A stretch of DNA of 64,000 nucleotides from Seinonella peptonophila (GCF_900129355.1 NZ_FQVL01000001.1:248001-312000), one strand, 5' to 3'; numbered from the stretch's first letter, positions 27,061 to 37,160 are shown. Notes: generated from the letters alone by a model not told the origin. Translations and numbers: made by a program.

Positions 27061-27159
27061 GGGGTTGCACGCTCGCAAGATATAAAAATATTAATTTTCC
27101 TTTTCTTTATCACATGGCGACAAAATCGCCGGATCCCGCCTCTCTCCTTTTAGCATTAG

Positions 27160-27819
27160 TTAGGATTCTTTAAAAATAATTTCTTTCTGATTCCTATTTA
27201 TATAAGCATCCCAATAAACATCCGCAATACGATCTGGATCGTAATAAGTTCCTCGTTTTACATGATCAGCAATCAAAATCTGTCCTACATAGATTCCATA
27301 TGGAGATAAGGTATCAGCTAACGAAAGAGCCAATGAACGAATTCCAGATTTACCTATTGATAATGAGGCATATTCTGGATTTGGCTCAAGAGAAATAGTT
27401 CCTCCAGTGAAAAAAAGAGTTCCCTGTTTACGTTCGATCATTTCAGGAATTACTTGTTGAGCACTCGTTAATGCACCTACAGTATTTACTTTAAAGTCAT
27501 CTAATAATTGTTGTTCTGTTAATGAAAGTGCATTGCCTGGAACAATATTTGCTACATTATATACAAGAACATCAGGTATTCCATATGATAACTTGATTTG
27601 TTGCATGGCTTTTTTCAGTAAATCTGTATCAGCAGCATTAGCGGAAACACCATAGGATTCAATATTTTGTTCATGTAGTTCTTTTGTGTTACGTTCCAGA
27701 GATTCTTGAGTTCTAGAAACAAGAACAACTCGAAATCCCTGTGTACCAAATTTCTTTGCTATACTTAAGCTTATTCCCGGTCCTGAACCAATGATGACAA
27801 GCAATGGTCTGTTGTCCAT
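27160..27819 (-). CDS. Short-chain dehydrogenase/reductase
   Basis: A 219-residue Rossmann-fold SDR with cofactor motif GSGPGISLS at about 11-19, where canonical enzymes have TGxxxGxG. The NNAG-equivalent is YNVANI, and the active-site region reads FFTGGTISLEPNPEYASLSIGKSG: the catalytic Tyr-x-x-x-Lys appears as Y-A-S-L-S-I-G-K, with irregular spacing, so activity on alcohols is uncertain. Substrate unknown. GGAGA precedes the ATG. It sits between the TnpB remnant and hfq. Confidence 0.82.
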   Translation of the reverse strand: MDNRPLLVIIGSGPGISLSIAKKFGTQGFRVVLVSRTQESLERNTKELHEQNIESYGVSANAADTDLLKKAMQQIKLSYGIPDVLVYNVANIVPGNALSLTEQQLLDDFKVNTVGALTSAQQVIPEMIERKQGTLFFTGGTISLEPNPEYASLSIGKSGIRSLALSLADTLSPYGIYVGQILIADHVKRGTYYDPDRIADVYWDAYINRNQKEIIFKES

Positions 27820-27911
27820 TATTCAATCTCCTTTTGGTATCCGTATCAGATTACCTTCTTTGATTCTATTATTACAACATGCTTCTCTCAAAAATTCCCC
27901 TTACAATGTAC

Positions 27912-27946
27912 AAAAGCACCTCTGATCAATTTTCAGAAGTGCTTTT
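27912..27946 (-). terminator. Terminator after hfq
   Basis: AAAAGCACCTCTGA (27912-27925) pairs with TCAGAAGTGCTTTT (27933-27946), one mismatch, seven-base loop; a CTTTT tract ends it on the minus strand. Confidence 0.75.
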
Positions 27947-27969
27947 AAGCAGGATCAATAGAAATGATG

Positions 27970-28215
27970 CTACCCTTCTTTATTATTTTCTTCAGAAGAC
28001 ATCAAGGATACTGCCCGAGCTGGAGTAAATGTCGATATTGCATGTTTATATACCATCTGTTGTTTACCATCACTGTCAATGATAATCGTAAAATTATCAA
28101 ATCCTCGAATCACTCCACGCAATTGAAAACCATTAACCAAGTAAATGGTTACCGGAACCGATTCTTTACGAATCTGGTTAAGAAAAGTATCTTGAATATT
28201 AATGGATGGCTTCAA
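27970..28215 (-). CDS. hfq: Hfq RNA chaperone
   Basis: An 81-residue Sm-like protein forming a hexameric ring for sRNA-mRNA pairing. Sm1 ([20 protein letters not shown], residues 12-31) and Sm2 with [13 protein letters not shown] are intact; the Bacillus-type YKH replaces the KHA context of enterobacteria partly. The C-terminus is short. TTG start with AGGAGGT upstream. Follows miaA as in most bacteria. Confidence 0.96.
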   Translation of the reverse strand: MKPSINIQDTFLNQIRKESVPVTIYLVNGFQLRGVIRGFDNFTIIIDSDGKQQMVYKHAISTFTPARAVSLMSSEENNKEG

Positions 28216-28253
28216 AGCTCCGTACCTCCTATGTAATTTAACGCTAGTTTATT

Positions 28254-29186
28254 TTATTCTCTGCCTGTATTAAATTCTCCTGCCGTCCAGTGTTGAATTT
28301 CTTTTAAAGCATTTGCTTGTGTCATATCAAACCATTTAATCATTGAAATACGCCGAAACCAGGTGAGTTGTCTTTTCGCGTATTTGCGAGTTTGTTGCTT
28401 GATCTTGTGGATCGCTTCTTCTAACGTAAGTTTATGGTCTAATACTTGAAATAACTCGCGATACCCAATCGCTTTTTCAGCAGTCTCAGAAAGATGATAA
28501 CCTTTTTTTCGTAATTTGGCTACTTCCTCTAACCAACCCATATCCATCATTTCATCTACTCGATGATTAATCCGATCATAAAGTAATTCACGGGGCATTG
28601 TGACTCCGATCCATACAACAGGATGATAATTGGGTTTTTTCTTTAATTTTTGCGATGAAAAGGGGACTCCTGTTTGCTGAAAAACTTCCAAAGCACGGAT
28701 AACACGTCTTCGATTATTCGGATGAATCCGTAATGCTGCAATTGGATCTACAGCTTCTAAACGTTGATGAAGAGCGATATTTCCATTTAGCTCTGCCCAC
28801 CGCTCCAACTCCATACGGTAGGTGGGGTTTTCTGGTGTTTCAGGCATCAGATATCCAAAAACAACGGATTCAATATAGAGCCCTGTCCCCCCCACCAAGA
28901 TTGGAACAGCTTCACGCTGATGAATATCTGAAATAGCTTGATCGGCTATTTGCTTATAATCATCAACAGAAAAAAGTTTATCTGGTCGACAGACATCGAT
29001 TAAGTGATGTGGAATGCCCGCTTGCTCCTTTTTTGAAACTTTTGCTGTACCAATATCCATTTCCTGATAAACTTGCATTGAATCTCCTGAAACGATTTCT
29101 CCTCTAAATTGCTTCGCAATGCTAAGGCTCACACTTGTTTTTCCAGCAGCAGTAGGTCCAACAATCACGATTAACCCTTTGTTCAT
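28254..29186 (-). CDS. miaA: MiaA, tRNA dimethylallyltransferase
   Basis: A 310-residue enzyme that adds a dimethylallyl group to A37 of tRNAs reading UNN codons. P-loop GPTAAGKTSVS, DSMQVYQEMDIGTAK, PHHLIDV and GGTGLYIESV are all present. MiaB, encoded about 8 kb upstream, methylthiolates the same base. ATG start with GGAAGAA upstream. Confidence 0.97.
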   Translation of the reverse strand: MNKGLIVIVGPTAAGKTSVSLSIAKQFRGEIVSGDSMQVYQEMDIGTAKVSKKEQAGIPHHLIDVCRPDKLFSVDDYKQIADQAISDIHQREAVPILVGGTGLYIESVVFGYLMPETPENPTYRMELERWAELNGNIALHQRLEAVDPIAALRIHPNNRRRVIRALEVFQQTGVPFSSQKLKKKPNYHPVVWIGVTMPRELLYDRINHRVDEMMDMGWLEEVAKLRKKGYHLSETAEKAIGYRELFQVLDHKLTLEEAIHKIKQQTRKYAKRQLTWFRRISMIKWFDMTQANALKEIQHWTAGEFNTGRE

Positions 29187-29192
29187 AACCGA

Positions 29193-29963
29193 TTATTCTT
29201 CCTTTCGCTTTACTCCCCATGCATACTGAGAAGAAGGGAACAACTCATGAAACCCTAATAATTGAAATTGTTCGCTCTTCAATCTTTCTTTGAGGAGAAC
29301 AGCTTTACGTGCTACTCGCCATGCTTCTTGTACAGACGCTTGATCTAGTGGATGAGGATTGGCTAGTTGTTTTAATTGTTGCATGGATTGTGATGCATGA
29401 ATCGTTTCTCGAAACATAGGATCAAAAATCACATAATCAAATGATGCTGATTTACAACTCTTTAGATACTCACGATAATCAATCTGCATCACTTTTACTC
29501 TTTGCATTGCATCTTTTAAAACTTTACGATCTGTCTGAAATGTGGCTAATCCATGTCGAACCAAATGAGCAATGATGGGCTGACTCTCCAGTGCCAAAAC
29601 TTCACCTTCTTCACCTACAAGAAATGAAGCTACGATCGCATCAGCACCCATACCCAAAGTACAATCTAAAACTGTATCTCCTTGTTCTATTTTTGCTGCT
29701 CTTTGTAATGAATCAATCCCACCCAATTGTAATTGTTTAATTCTAAGTGCTGACATACTCGGATGAAATTGAAAACAATACCCATCCTTTCTTTCATAAC
29801 GCCAAGTTATACGTGAGACGATAATCGCTTCTTTTTGCTCAAGCTCTATAAACATTTTACGAAGCGTTCTTTTCTCTCTTGGAACATATGGAATCTGTAA
29901 TGATTCTGCTAGTTTATATGCGTCTTTCACATCAAATTCTTTAGATTTGATTGATGTTGTCAC
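29193..29963 (-). CDS. Class I SAM-dependent methyltransferase, RsmJ-like
   Basis: A 256-residue protein with a methyltransferase core from about 95: motif I VLDCTLGMGADAIV, then EVLALESQP and the catalytic-type motif FDYVIFDPMF (DPMF resembling the DPPY/DPMY of RsmJ, which methylates G1516 of 16S rRNA). The N-terminal 90 residues are Lys/Arg-rich and may bind RNA. GTG start eight bases past the mutL stop, and seven bases before miaA: one operon. Target not proven. Confidence 0.75.
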   Translation of the reverse strand: MTTSIKSKEFDVKDAYKLAESLQIPYVPREKRTLRKMFIELEQKEAIIVSRITWRYERKDGYCFQFHPSMSALRIKQLQLGGIDSLQRAAKIEQGDTVLDCTLGMGADAIVASFLVGEEGEVLALESQPIIAHLVRHGLATFQTDRKVLKDAMQRVKVMQIDYREYLKSCKSASFDYVIFDPMFRETIHASQSMQQLKQLANPHPLDQASVQEAWRVARKAVLLKERLKSEQFQLLGFHELFPSSQYAWGVKRKEE

Positions 29964-29971
29964 AAAAATAG

Positions 29972-31858
29972 TTACATCACTCGCTTAAACATTTTCTTTA
30001 GATCATAACTTGAAAAATGAACGAAAATAGGGCGTCCATGTGGACAGGTAAATGGTTGGTCACACATAGCCAAATCTTGTAGCAATGCCTCCATTTCCTC
30101 TCTTTTCAAATGACGGTTGGCTTTTATCGCAGCCTTACAAGCCATCATCTTTGCACTCGTATCTCTTAACCGACTCCAATCAATATCGCGTTGATCTTGT
30201 AACCATTCAAGCAGCTCATGAATCAATGGTTCAAGTTCATCTGATGGAAAATCAATCGGATAAGATCGAACTAAAAACGTGTTACCACCAAAATGCTCTA
30301 CTTCAATCCCCCATTTTTGGAAATCTTGTAGATGACGTAATAGAAGTTGTGCGTTTGCTGGAGATAACTCTAATGATAGTGGAATCAGTAATAACTGCTG
30401 TTTTCGGCTAACCTGATCAAAACGCTTCGAAAAAACTTCATAATATATTCTTTCATGTGCAGCATGTTGATCAAGTAAATAAAATCCATCATCCGACTGT
30501 GCCACAATATAAGTACCGTGTATTTGAGTCAAAGGATTCATGATCGGAAATGGGGACTGAGGCTGCTCTTGAGGTATTTCATCTAAAGCTTCAACCACAA
30601 CTTGTTCCAATACTTGAGCTAATTCTTTATGGTCCTTTTTATCCAGCGCTTTAGGTTGATCAACACTAGATGTATCTAGCTCTGGGCGCTCTACACTCCT
30701 CTTATTATTCTCCTTCGATGTTTCCTGTGAATTTTGAATAGGAGGCTGTTTTACTTGAGGCTCACGGACAATCCATGATCCTTTTTCTTGATTCGTTGAT
30801 CGTAAATGATCAAATGATTGCTGCTCTGTACGATGAGGTGTAGAGCGTTGTATATTTACTTTAGGGATTAACGTTTCTTTTGCAAATGCTTGACGGATGA
30901 CATCCTGAACGAGTCGACAACACTCTTTTTCTTTACTTAACCGAATCTCTAATTTGGACGGATGAACATTTACATCTACTAATTTTGGGTCCATCTCAAG
31001 ATGAAGTGCAGCGATCGGATAACGACCGATAGGCAATAAAGTATCATATGCTCTAAGCAATGTTTGTGTTAGCGGTAGCGATCGTACAAAGCGACCATTT
31101 AGAATCCAAGTAATATATGAGCGGCTTGCCCGAGTCACTTCTGGTTTTGCAATCAATCCGTAAATGCGAAAATCTAAGTCTTCCGCCTCAATGGGAGTCA
31201 ATTGTCGAGCAACCTGTTTTCCATATAGTGCATGCATAACATGTAAAAGTTTTCCATCTCCAGGAGTGCGGAAAAGTTCTTTTTTATTATGAAGAAGTGT
31301 GAAAGAGATAGCAGGATGTGCAAGTGCCATACGCCCTACAACATCTGCTACATGGCTTACCTCAGTGGTAACCATTTTTAGATATTTTAATCGTGCTGGT
31401 GTGTTATAAAAAAGGCGATCAACATGAACATCTGTACCTTGACCACGAGAACACTCTGAGATATTGACTAGATCGCCTCCTGCCATTTGTACACGAATCG
31501 CCAAGCCCGATGTTGCAGAAGTAGTAAGAGATACTTCTGCAACTGAAGCAATGCTTGGCAAAGCTTCTCCCCGAAAACCAAGACTTCGAATTGCAAACAA
31601 GTCACGACTATAACGAATCTTGCTTGTAGCATGCCGTGAAAAGGCTAAAACAGCATCTTCTCGATCCATCCCCAGTCCATTGTCCGAAACACGAATCGAG
31701 CTAGTACCCCCATCCACAATTGTGACCACAATCTTGGTCGCCTTGGCATCAATGGAGTTTTCTAGTAGCTCTTTCACTACAGAAGCAGGCCGTTCTACTA
31801 CTTCGCCAGCAGCAATTTGATTAGCTAATTGCGAGTCTAGAACTTGAATCTTCCCCAT
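29972..31858 (-). CDS. mutL: MutL, mismatch repair endonuclease
   Basis: A 628-residue GHKL ATPase. N-terminal ATPase with LLENSIDAKAT, VSDNGLGM and SLGFRGEAL. A disordered linker (about 345-430, rich in Gln, Ser, Lys) leads to the C-terminal dimerisation domain with the endonuclease motif DQHAAHER, as in MutL proteins of bacteria without MutH, plus the zinc-side ACKAAIKA and CPHGRP motifs. AAGGGGG precedes the ATG. Paired with mutS 19 bases upstream. Confidence 0.97.
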   Translation of the reverse strand: MGKIQVLDSQLANQIAAGEVVERPASVVKELLENSIDAKATKIVVTIVDGGTSSIRVSDNGLGMDREDAVLAFSRHATSKIRYSRDLFAIRSLGFRGEALPSIASVAEVSLTTSATSGLAIRVQMAGGDLVNISECSRGQGTDVHVDRLFYNTPARLKYLKMVTTEVSHVADVVGRMALAHPAISFTLLHNKKELFRTPGDGKLLHVMHALYGKQVARQLTPIEAEDLDFRIYGLIAKPEVTRASRSYITWILNGRFVRSLPLTQTLLRAYDTLLPIGRYPIAALHLEMDPKLVDVNVHPSKLEIRLSKEKECCRLVQDVIRQAFAKETLIPKVNIQRSTPHRTEQQSFDHLRSTNQEKGSWIVREPQVKQPPIQNSQETSKENNKRSVERPELDTSSVDQPKALDKKDHKELAQVLEQVVVEALDEIPQEQPQSPFPIMNPLTQIHGTYIVAQSDDGFYLLDQHAAHERIYYEVFSKRFDQVSRKQQLLLIPLSLELSPANAQLLLRHLQDFQKWGIEVEHFGGNTFLVRSYPIDFPSDELEPLIHELLEWLQDQRDIDWSRLRDTSAKMMACKAAIKANRHLKREEMEALLQDLAMCDQPFTCPHGRPIFVHFSSYDLKKMFKRVM

Positions 31859-31877
31859 CCTATGATCCCCCTTGAGA

Positions 31878-34508
31878 CTACTTTGTTGTTAATCTTTTTT
31901 GTAAAATCTGTTTCCACTTCACCACTTGTTGCATGGTTTCTAGAGGGGTCTGATTCATTACCTCCCAACGTTCAATTTGTTCTAGTACTTCTCTTTCCAC
32001 AGAAGAAATCGGTGCTTCACGTACCTGTTCTTGTTCAAACAATTTTGTTTGAAAGAGACTGATTTGATCAGGCAATGATACGTCGGCACTTGTTGTGGCG
32101 GCAACTTCAGTTTGACCTTCTAATTCTTGAAGCAACAACTTTGCTCGCTTTACTACCGGAGCTGGTAGACCTGCTAACTCTGCCACATGAATTCCATAAC
32201 TTTGGTCAGCACCTCCAGGAAGCATTCTATGTAAAAAGACCACTTTTCCATCTTGTTCTGCACATTCAGCGTGAATATTAAACAATCGAGGTAAAGTCTC
32301 CTCTAATGCTGTTAATTCATGATAGTGGGTTGAAAAAAGTGTTTTTGCACGAACATGATCATGTATGTATTCAACTATTGCATGCGCTAGCGCCATTCCA
32401 TCATATGTCGAAGTACCTCTTCCTACTTCATCCAAAAGGATAAGACTTCTAGGGGTTGCTTCTTTTAAAGCACGACATGTTTCAGCCATTTCAACCATAA
32501 AAGTACTTCGTCCACCTACTAGATCATCCGCAGCACCAATACGAGTAAAAATTCGATCGACTATACTTAACGTAGCTTTTTCAGCGGGGACAAAACTGCC
32601 GATTTGAGCCATGATGTTAATTAAAGCCACCTGACGCATATATGTGCTTTTTCCTGCCATATTGGGTCCAGTAATCAATAAAATTTGGCGATCGTGCGGA
32701 TTTAATTCAATATCATTTGCAACAAATTCATATTGATCTACTACTGCTTCTACAACCGGATGACGTCCTGTTTGAATCAGCATGTCGTTGCCTTCTGTGA
32801 CTGTAGGACAAACGTAATGCTGTTGATGGGCAACTGTAGCAAGTGATTGGAAACAATCAAGCGCTGCCATTCTTTCTGCAAGATGTTGTAGCTGGTGAAC
32901 TTGTTGTCCTATTTCATCTCGAATTGAGGTAAAAATCTCATATTCCATTTCAACAGATCGTTCAGAGGCGTTTAAAATCATTTGTTCCTGTTCTTTAAGT
33001 TCTGGTGTAATAAAACGTTCGGCGTTAGCTAGTGTCTGTTTTCGAATATAGCGTCCTTCTGGGAGATGACGTAAATTTGATTTTGTTACTTCGATATAGT
33101 ATCCAAATACTCGATTATAGCCTACCTTGAGCGATTTGATCCCTGTAAGTTCTCGCTCTTGTTGTTGCAACTGGGCAATCCAGTCTTTACCATTCTTCTG
33201 AATGTTACGCAATTGATCGAGTTCGGCATGATATCCTTGTTGTATAATATCGCCTTCTTTTACAGACAAAGGGGGATCATCAACAATTGCATTTGTAATC
33301 AGCTTATATATCTCTTCACATGGATCAATCATATGTCCAAGTTGCTGCACCATGGAAGCTGGATGATCTAAAAGCATCTGTTTAAGTTTAGGAATGCGTT
33401 CCAAAGAACGACTAATTGCAGCTAAATCCCTTGCCGTAGCACTACCGTAAGCCACCCTAGCTGCTAATCGTTCTAAGTCGTAGATTTCTTTTAATGAAGA
33501 AGTTATTTCATCGAGAAATATAATATCATCTACGAAAGCAGCAACAATCGACAATCTAGTTTGGATTTTCTCAAGTGATAGCAATGGACGCTCAAGCCAT
33601 CTCTTTAACATTCGACTCCCCATTGCGGTCGATGTCCGATCTAGCAACCAAAGTAATGAGCCCTTTTTTTTGCCTTCATGAAGTGTTCGTTGTAATTCTA
33701 GATTTCTTTTCGCAGATTCGTCTATGACCATATGTTGCCTGCGATCATAACGGCTTAACCTACCTAAATGGTTTAAGAATCGTTTTTGTGTTTGCTGTAA
33801 ATATCCATATAAAAGTTGTAGAACTTCTTGCAACGGTCGAGTATTACAAATTTCTTGATATCGAGGAAATTGAGTTGCAAGTAACTGATGGTCAATATCT
33901 ATATAAGAGACAGGGGTAATTAAACATCCTACATGTGTGCGCAATGCTTCAATAACTGGATGTTTAGCTTCAAGTGTGTCATATATCACAACTTCTTTTG
34001 GATGGAAGGATTCTATCTCATCAATTAAAGTAGCAATATCAAATTGAGTTTCAGTAACATGTAGTTCACCTGTTGATAAATCAACCGATGCGACAGCAGC
34101 CCGATTTGGCTGAGTAAATAAGGCTACTAGAAAGTTATTTTCACTTTCTTCCAACATCTGCTCATCCATTACGGTACCAGGTGTAATAATCCGCACGATT
34201 TCGCGCTTTACAACACCTTTTGCTGTTGCAGGATTTTCAACCTGCTCACAGATCGCCACCTTATATCCGCGTTCAATTAACCTTTGGACGTAGCTTTCTG
34301 CAGAATGGTAAGGAACACCACACATAGGGATACGATCGTTTCCTCCACCTTCACGACTGGTTAAAGTAATTTCAAGCTCTTGAGCAGCTAATTTTGCATC
34401 ATCGAAAAACATTTCATAAAAATCACCTAGTCGAAAGAACAAAAAGGCATCAGGTACCTGAGCCTTAATCTCTAAGTATTGTTGAATCATCGGAGTATAC
34501 TTTGCCAC
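31878..34508 (-). CDS. mutS: MutS, DNA mismatch recognition protein
   Basis: An 876-residue mismatch sensor. The N-terminal mismatch-binding domain has FFRLGDFYEMFFDDA (the Phe-x-Glu motif as FYE). The ATPase domain has Walker A GPNMAGKST, Walker B LILLDEVGRGTS and the family helix-turn-helix at the end. Length and order match B. subtilis. GTG start with GGAGG upstream. A terminator separates it from the amidoligase-like gene before it. Confidence 0.98.
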   Translation of the reverse strand: MAKYTPMIQQYLEIKAQVPDAFLFFRLGDFYEMFFDDAKLAAQELEITLTSREGGGNDRIPMCGVPYHSAESYVQRLIERGYKVAICEQVENPATAKGVVKREIVRIITPGTVMDEQMLEESENNFLVALFTQPNRAAVASVDLSTGELHVTETQFDIATLIDEIESFHPKEVVIYDTLEAKHPVIEALRTHVGCLITPVSYIDIDHQLLATQFPRYQEICNTRPLQEVLQLLYGYLQQTQKRFLNHLGRLSRYDRRQHMVIDESAKRNLELQRTLHEGKKKGSLLWLLDRTSTAMGSRMLKRWLERPLLSLEKIQTRLSIVAAFVDDIIFLDEITSSLKEIYDLERLAARVAYGSATARDLAAISRSLERIPKLKQMLLDHPASMVQQLGHMIDPCEEIYKLITNAIVDDPPLSVKEGDIIQQGYHAELDQLRNIQKNGKDWIAQLQQQERELTGIKSLKVGYNRVFGYYIEVTKSNLRHLPEGRYIRKQTLANAERFITPELKEQEQMILNASERSVEMEYEIFTSIRDEIGQQVHQLQHLAERMAALDCFQSLATVAHQQHYVCPTVTEGNDMLIQTGRHPVVEAVVDQYEFVANDIELNPHDRQILLITGPNMAGKSTYMRQVALINIMAQIGSFVPAEKATLSIVDRIFTRIGAADDLVGGRSTFMVEMAETCRALKEATPRSLILLDEVGRGTSTYDGMALAHAIVEYIHDHVRAKTLFSTHYHELTALEETLPRLFNIHAECAEQDGKVVFLHRMLPGGADQSYGIHVAELAGLPAPVVKRAKLLLQELEGQTEVAATTSADVSLPDQISLFQTKLFEQEQVREAPISSVEREVLEQIERWEVMNQTPLETMQQVVKWKQILQKRLTTK

Positions 34509-34551
34509 TTCTTTTGCCTCCGCTTATATTTTATTTGAATTGTATCACATG

Positions 34552-34583
34552 AAAAAAATGGGAACAAGTTTTCACCTGTTCCC
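34552..34583 (-). terminator. Terminator between amidoligase-like gene and mutS
   Basis: GGGAACA (34560-34566) pairs with TGTTCCC (34577-34583), followed on the minus strand by ATTTTTTT. It overlaps the last codons and stop of the gene at 34572. Confidence 0.85.
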
Positions 34584-35942
34584 AGAATGAAATGGAGGAA
34601 TACGCCAAGCCTTTCTAATATCAATCGATTCATTCCATTTTTTCCCGTTTTGCAAATATCGAAAAAAGTCATCCAGATATTTAGAATACTGCTGATAATC
34701 CTTTAATGATGTAATGTCTGACCACAAAAGGTTAATCCAAGGGTGAATTTTTTGTTTATCACCTTGATAGTAAGCCATTTGTACTTCCGGGTCTGCAAGC
34801 GGATTATATTGAAGCTGTTGATAATTACAGACAATACATTTCGCTAATGCAAGTGCTCCTTTTGTAAGAATGGGCGAAATCAACCAACTAGGCGGCGTTC
34901 GATATTCAAACCCTCCATGAGGCTGTTTCCGAAAATCACCCAAAAAGCCATATTTCGGTCTTCTTTTACTACCACGTTCATCCTCAATGACAACAAAAGG
35001 TAAGGTTAAATAGTTATCTAATGCACGTAGCATCTCAAAATTTGGCTTGATACCACTAAAATGTATATGACCACCGAGTGGAAAGCCCTTCACTGGCATA
35101 TTACCAGCTAACCATTTGCCCGATACATGATTCACTTTCTTAGCCACATGTAATAGTCCTTCGTAGATTCTCAATGCTACAGTTCTTGGGTTTAGACTAG
35201 GTTCGGGTCTGATCTCAATCAAGGGCTTATCTTTTCGATTTTGGCCAATCCATATTGCATCACATCCAACTTTCCCTTTTAAAGGAAAGTAATTTGAAGC
35301 TATTAATAAAGAACCTTGTTTCGTTTGAACAACAAATTCGGGATCGGCTCCTAATTTTACTTCAGTTGATAATGAAGAAGATGATATTTCACGCATATAA
35401 CGAATAAATTCATTAATAAAAGCCTTCTGTAGATCAGCTTCCAGTTTCGGGCGAACATTGATTTGTATAATAATTGATCGTTTTCCAGGACCAACTCCAC
35501 AGGTGACAAAACCATAATCAAGTCCTAGTGCATAGATTGTTCGAATGGCGATTTCGTGCATACGTTGAATTTCTTTTGTCTTTGCTCTAACCCGATAAAA
35601 ATCACGTGCTTGACGACGTTGCCCTACAATCAATGCTTTTCGTTCTCGAGTCGCATAAGTTCCCAATACATTTGTCTGAAAAACCAAAATTTTATATTCG
35701 CGAAGTGGTGTCGTTTTGTGAACCCAATGTAATCCGTGTAATGAAAGCTGGCGGCGTAATCTGTTTGGATCAGAAAGACGTTGTAAATGCGCGGGATCAT
35801 TTAAAACAGAAATAGTTTGTGTGCCAGACCAAGTTGACATTTGTAATTGAGCCGTCGCAACGATACGTTGATCAGGATCAATGATTTGTTGACGTATTTG
35901 AATTTCATCGATTTCATCTCTTGTAAGGGTAATGGTTTCCAT
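34572..35942 (-). CDS. Putative amidoligase (phage phiEco32-like COOH-NH2 ligase type 2 family)
   Basis: A 456-residue protein in two parts. The first ~190 residues are unrecognised, basic and beta-rich. The C-terminal ~260 match the glutamine-synthetase-fold amidoligases: VKLGADPEFVV (about 195), IEIRPEPS, GGHIHFSG and FEYRTPPSWL supply the acidic and His metal ligands. The family joins carboxyl and amino groups in an ATP-dependent manner, probably modifying peptides or proteins. It sits between cotE and mutS, flanked by terminators on both sides, so it is its own unit. A spore-coat link is suggested only by the neighbour. Substrate unknown. Confidence 0.7.
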   Translation of the reverse strand: METITLTRDEIDEIQIRQQIIDPDQRIVATAQLQMSTWSGTQTISVLNDPAHLQRLSDPNRLRRQLSLHGLHWVHKTTPLREYKILVFQTNVLGTYATRERKALIVGQRRQARDFYRVRAKTKEIQRMHEIAIRTIYALGLDYGFVTCGVGPGKRSIIIQINVRPKLEADLQKAFINEFIRYMREISSSSLSTEVKLGADPEFVVQTKQGSLLIASNYFPLKGKVGCDAIWIGQNRKDKPLIEIRPEPSLNPRTVALRIYEGLLHVAKKVNHVSGKWLAGNMPVKGFPLGGHIHFSGIKPNFEMLRALDNYLTLPFVVIEDERGSKRRPKYGFLGDFRKQPHGGFEYRTPPSWLISPILTKGALALAKCIVCNYQQLQYNPLADPEVQMAYYQGDKQKIHPWINLLWSDITSLKDYQQYSKYLDDFFRYLQNGKKWNESIDIRKAWRIPPFHSGNR

Positions 35943-36010
35943 TTACCCTTCCCCTTTCGTTCTACCCATTGTTATCATCATGTTATGTTTGGGGTAAACA
36001 AAAGGTTAGT

Positions 36011-36040
36011 AAAAAAGAAGGCTCCTTATCGCCTTCTTTT
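36011..36040 (-). terminator. Terminator after cotE
   Basis: AGAAGGC (36016-36022) pairs with GCCTTCT (36031-36037); the minus strand runs on into six T. Confidence 0.85.
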
Positions 36041-36620
36041 AATCATTGAGATCATCAATTATGAGTTCAGGATCCAAGTCATCATACTGGTCACTATGTA
36101 CCCCTGATTCACTTTCATTATAAACACCTTTATCATCTACATCAGAATATTCATCAGGGTATACAGCAACACATATCTTTGTTTCACCAAATAATTCAGC
36201 AACAAACTCCTTCTCAACTCGGATCACAACGATATCTTCTGAGCCTGATAAAGTTGCTTCAACACAGCTTGGAGTTTGTGTAACAGAAACATTGACTTCT
36301 AATGTAGAATCCTGTAACGACTCATCGAAAACAATCAATGGGATTTGTTCTTCATAATTGACAGTTTCTTTTACTACATCCGTTTTGGTATTACCTTTAG
36401 TAGAGTACCAAATATTAATGTCATAACTCCCGCTAACTTCTACGCTTTCATCTTTTTTGATGGCTGTATAGGAATGATTGATCACCCACGCCCCTAAAAT
36501 GGCATTAATATTGTCAGGTGCAGGTACATGATGTACTTCTTGACAAAATTTACGTCCTCTCCCACATAATGCTTTGGTAATAATCTGACGATATTCATGT
36601 GGACGTTCTCTATTTGACAC
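36039..36620 (-). CDS. cotE: CotE, outer spore coat morphogenetic protein
   Basis: A 193-residue protein matching CotE: N-terminal YRQIITKALCGRGRKF, the central beta-rich core with NAILGAWVINHSY, and an acidic C-terminus (DQYDDLDPELIIDDLND). In Bacillus it assembles at the edge of the inner coat in the mother cell and nucleates the outer coat. GTG start with AAGGAGGG upstream. Mother-cell sigma control is expected from the family; I could not assign promoter elements with confidence. Confidence 0.95.
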   Translation of the reverse strand: MSNRERPHEYRQIITKALCGRGRKFCQEVHHVPAPDNINAILGAWVINHSYTAIKKDESVEVSGSYDINIWYSTKGNTKTDVVKETVNYEEQIPLIVFDESLQDSTLEVNVSVTQTPSCVEATLSGSEDIVVIRVEKEFVAELFGETKICVAVYPDEYSDVDDKGVYNESESGVHSDQYDDLDPELIIDDLND

Positions 36621-36683
36621 CTAACTCCCTCCTTAAAACCAATCTTCTTAATCAAGTCTATGCAAAGAAATGGATGCAAGAAC

Positions 36684-36719
36684 AAAAAAACCCATGAAAA
36701 GTATTTTTTCATGGGTTTT
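36684..36719 (-). terminator. Terminator after ricA
   Basis: AAAACCCATGAAAA pairs with TTTTTCATGGGTTTT (36705-36719) around a four-base loop; on the minus strand GGG is followed by seven T. Confidence 0.9.
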
Positions 36720-36731
36720 ATGATCTATTTT

Positions 36732-37160
36732 CTACTTTTTGCTTTTACAGCCACACGCTCCGCCACTGCCACAACCAGATGGTTCAGCAATTCCTCCTTC
36801 GACTGAAAGATAACAATCCACACTATTTAACAATGTTCTCTTAATCATTTGCAGAAGATCATTTACATAGACTTGACTTTGCTGATATTCTCGAACAATT
36901 GGAAGGTGATCTAATTGTTCATGTAGTTGATCCAGTTCACGTTCTAGTTGACGGGTATAACCACTTTTCTGGTAATGTTTTGCATGAACTAATTCCTTTT
37001 GTTTCTGCTTAATTGTTTGGATATAATATTGTACTGCTTCACTTTTATTTACCTGTTCTTCAGCAAGCCGATATCGCTTTACTTCTTCCATCTGTTGTAA
37101 ACGAACCGCTACTCGTTGTGCTGCTTCTAATACAGGATGAGTAAGTTGAGTTACCGTCAT
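36732..37160 (-). CDS. ricA: RicA (YmcA), RNase Y/sporulation regulatory complex subunit
   Basis: A 142-residue helical protein. In B. subtilis RicA forms a complex with RicT and RicF that carries iron-sulphur clusters and steers RNase Y processing, competence, biofilm and sporulation. The ATG at 37160 overlaps the miaB stop (ATGA), giving translational coupling. The N-terminal helices contain the coiled-coil-like [15 protein letters not shown]; the C-terminal [14 protein letters not shown] supplies the cysteines for cluster binding. ricT and ricF are not in the window. Confidence 0.92.
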   Translation of the reverse strand: MTVTQLTHPVLEAAQRVAVRLQQMEEVKRYRLAEEQVNKSEAVQYYIQTIKQKQKELVHAKHYQKSGYTRQLERELDQLHEQLDHLPIVREYQQSQVYVNDLLQMIKRTLLNSVDCYLSVEGGIAEPSGCGSGGACGCKSKK

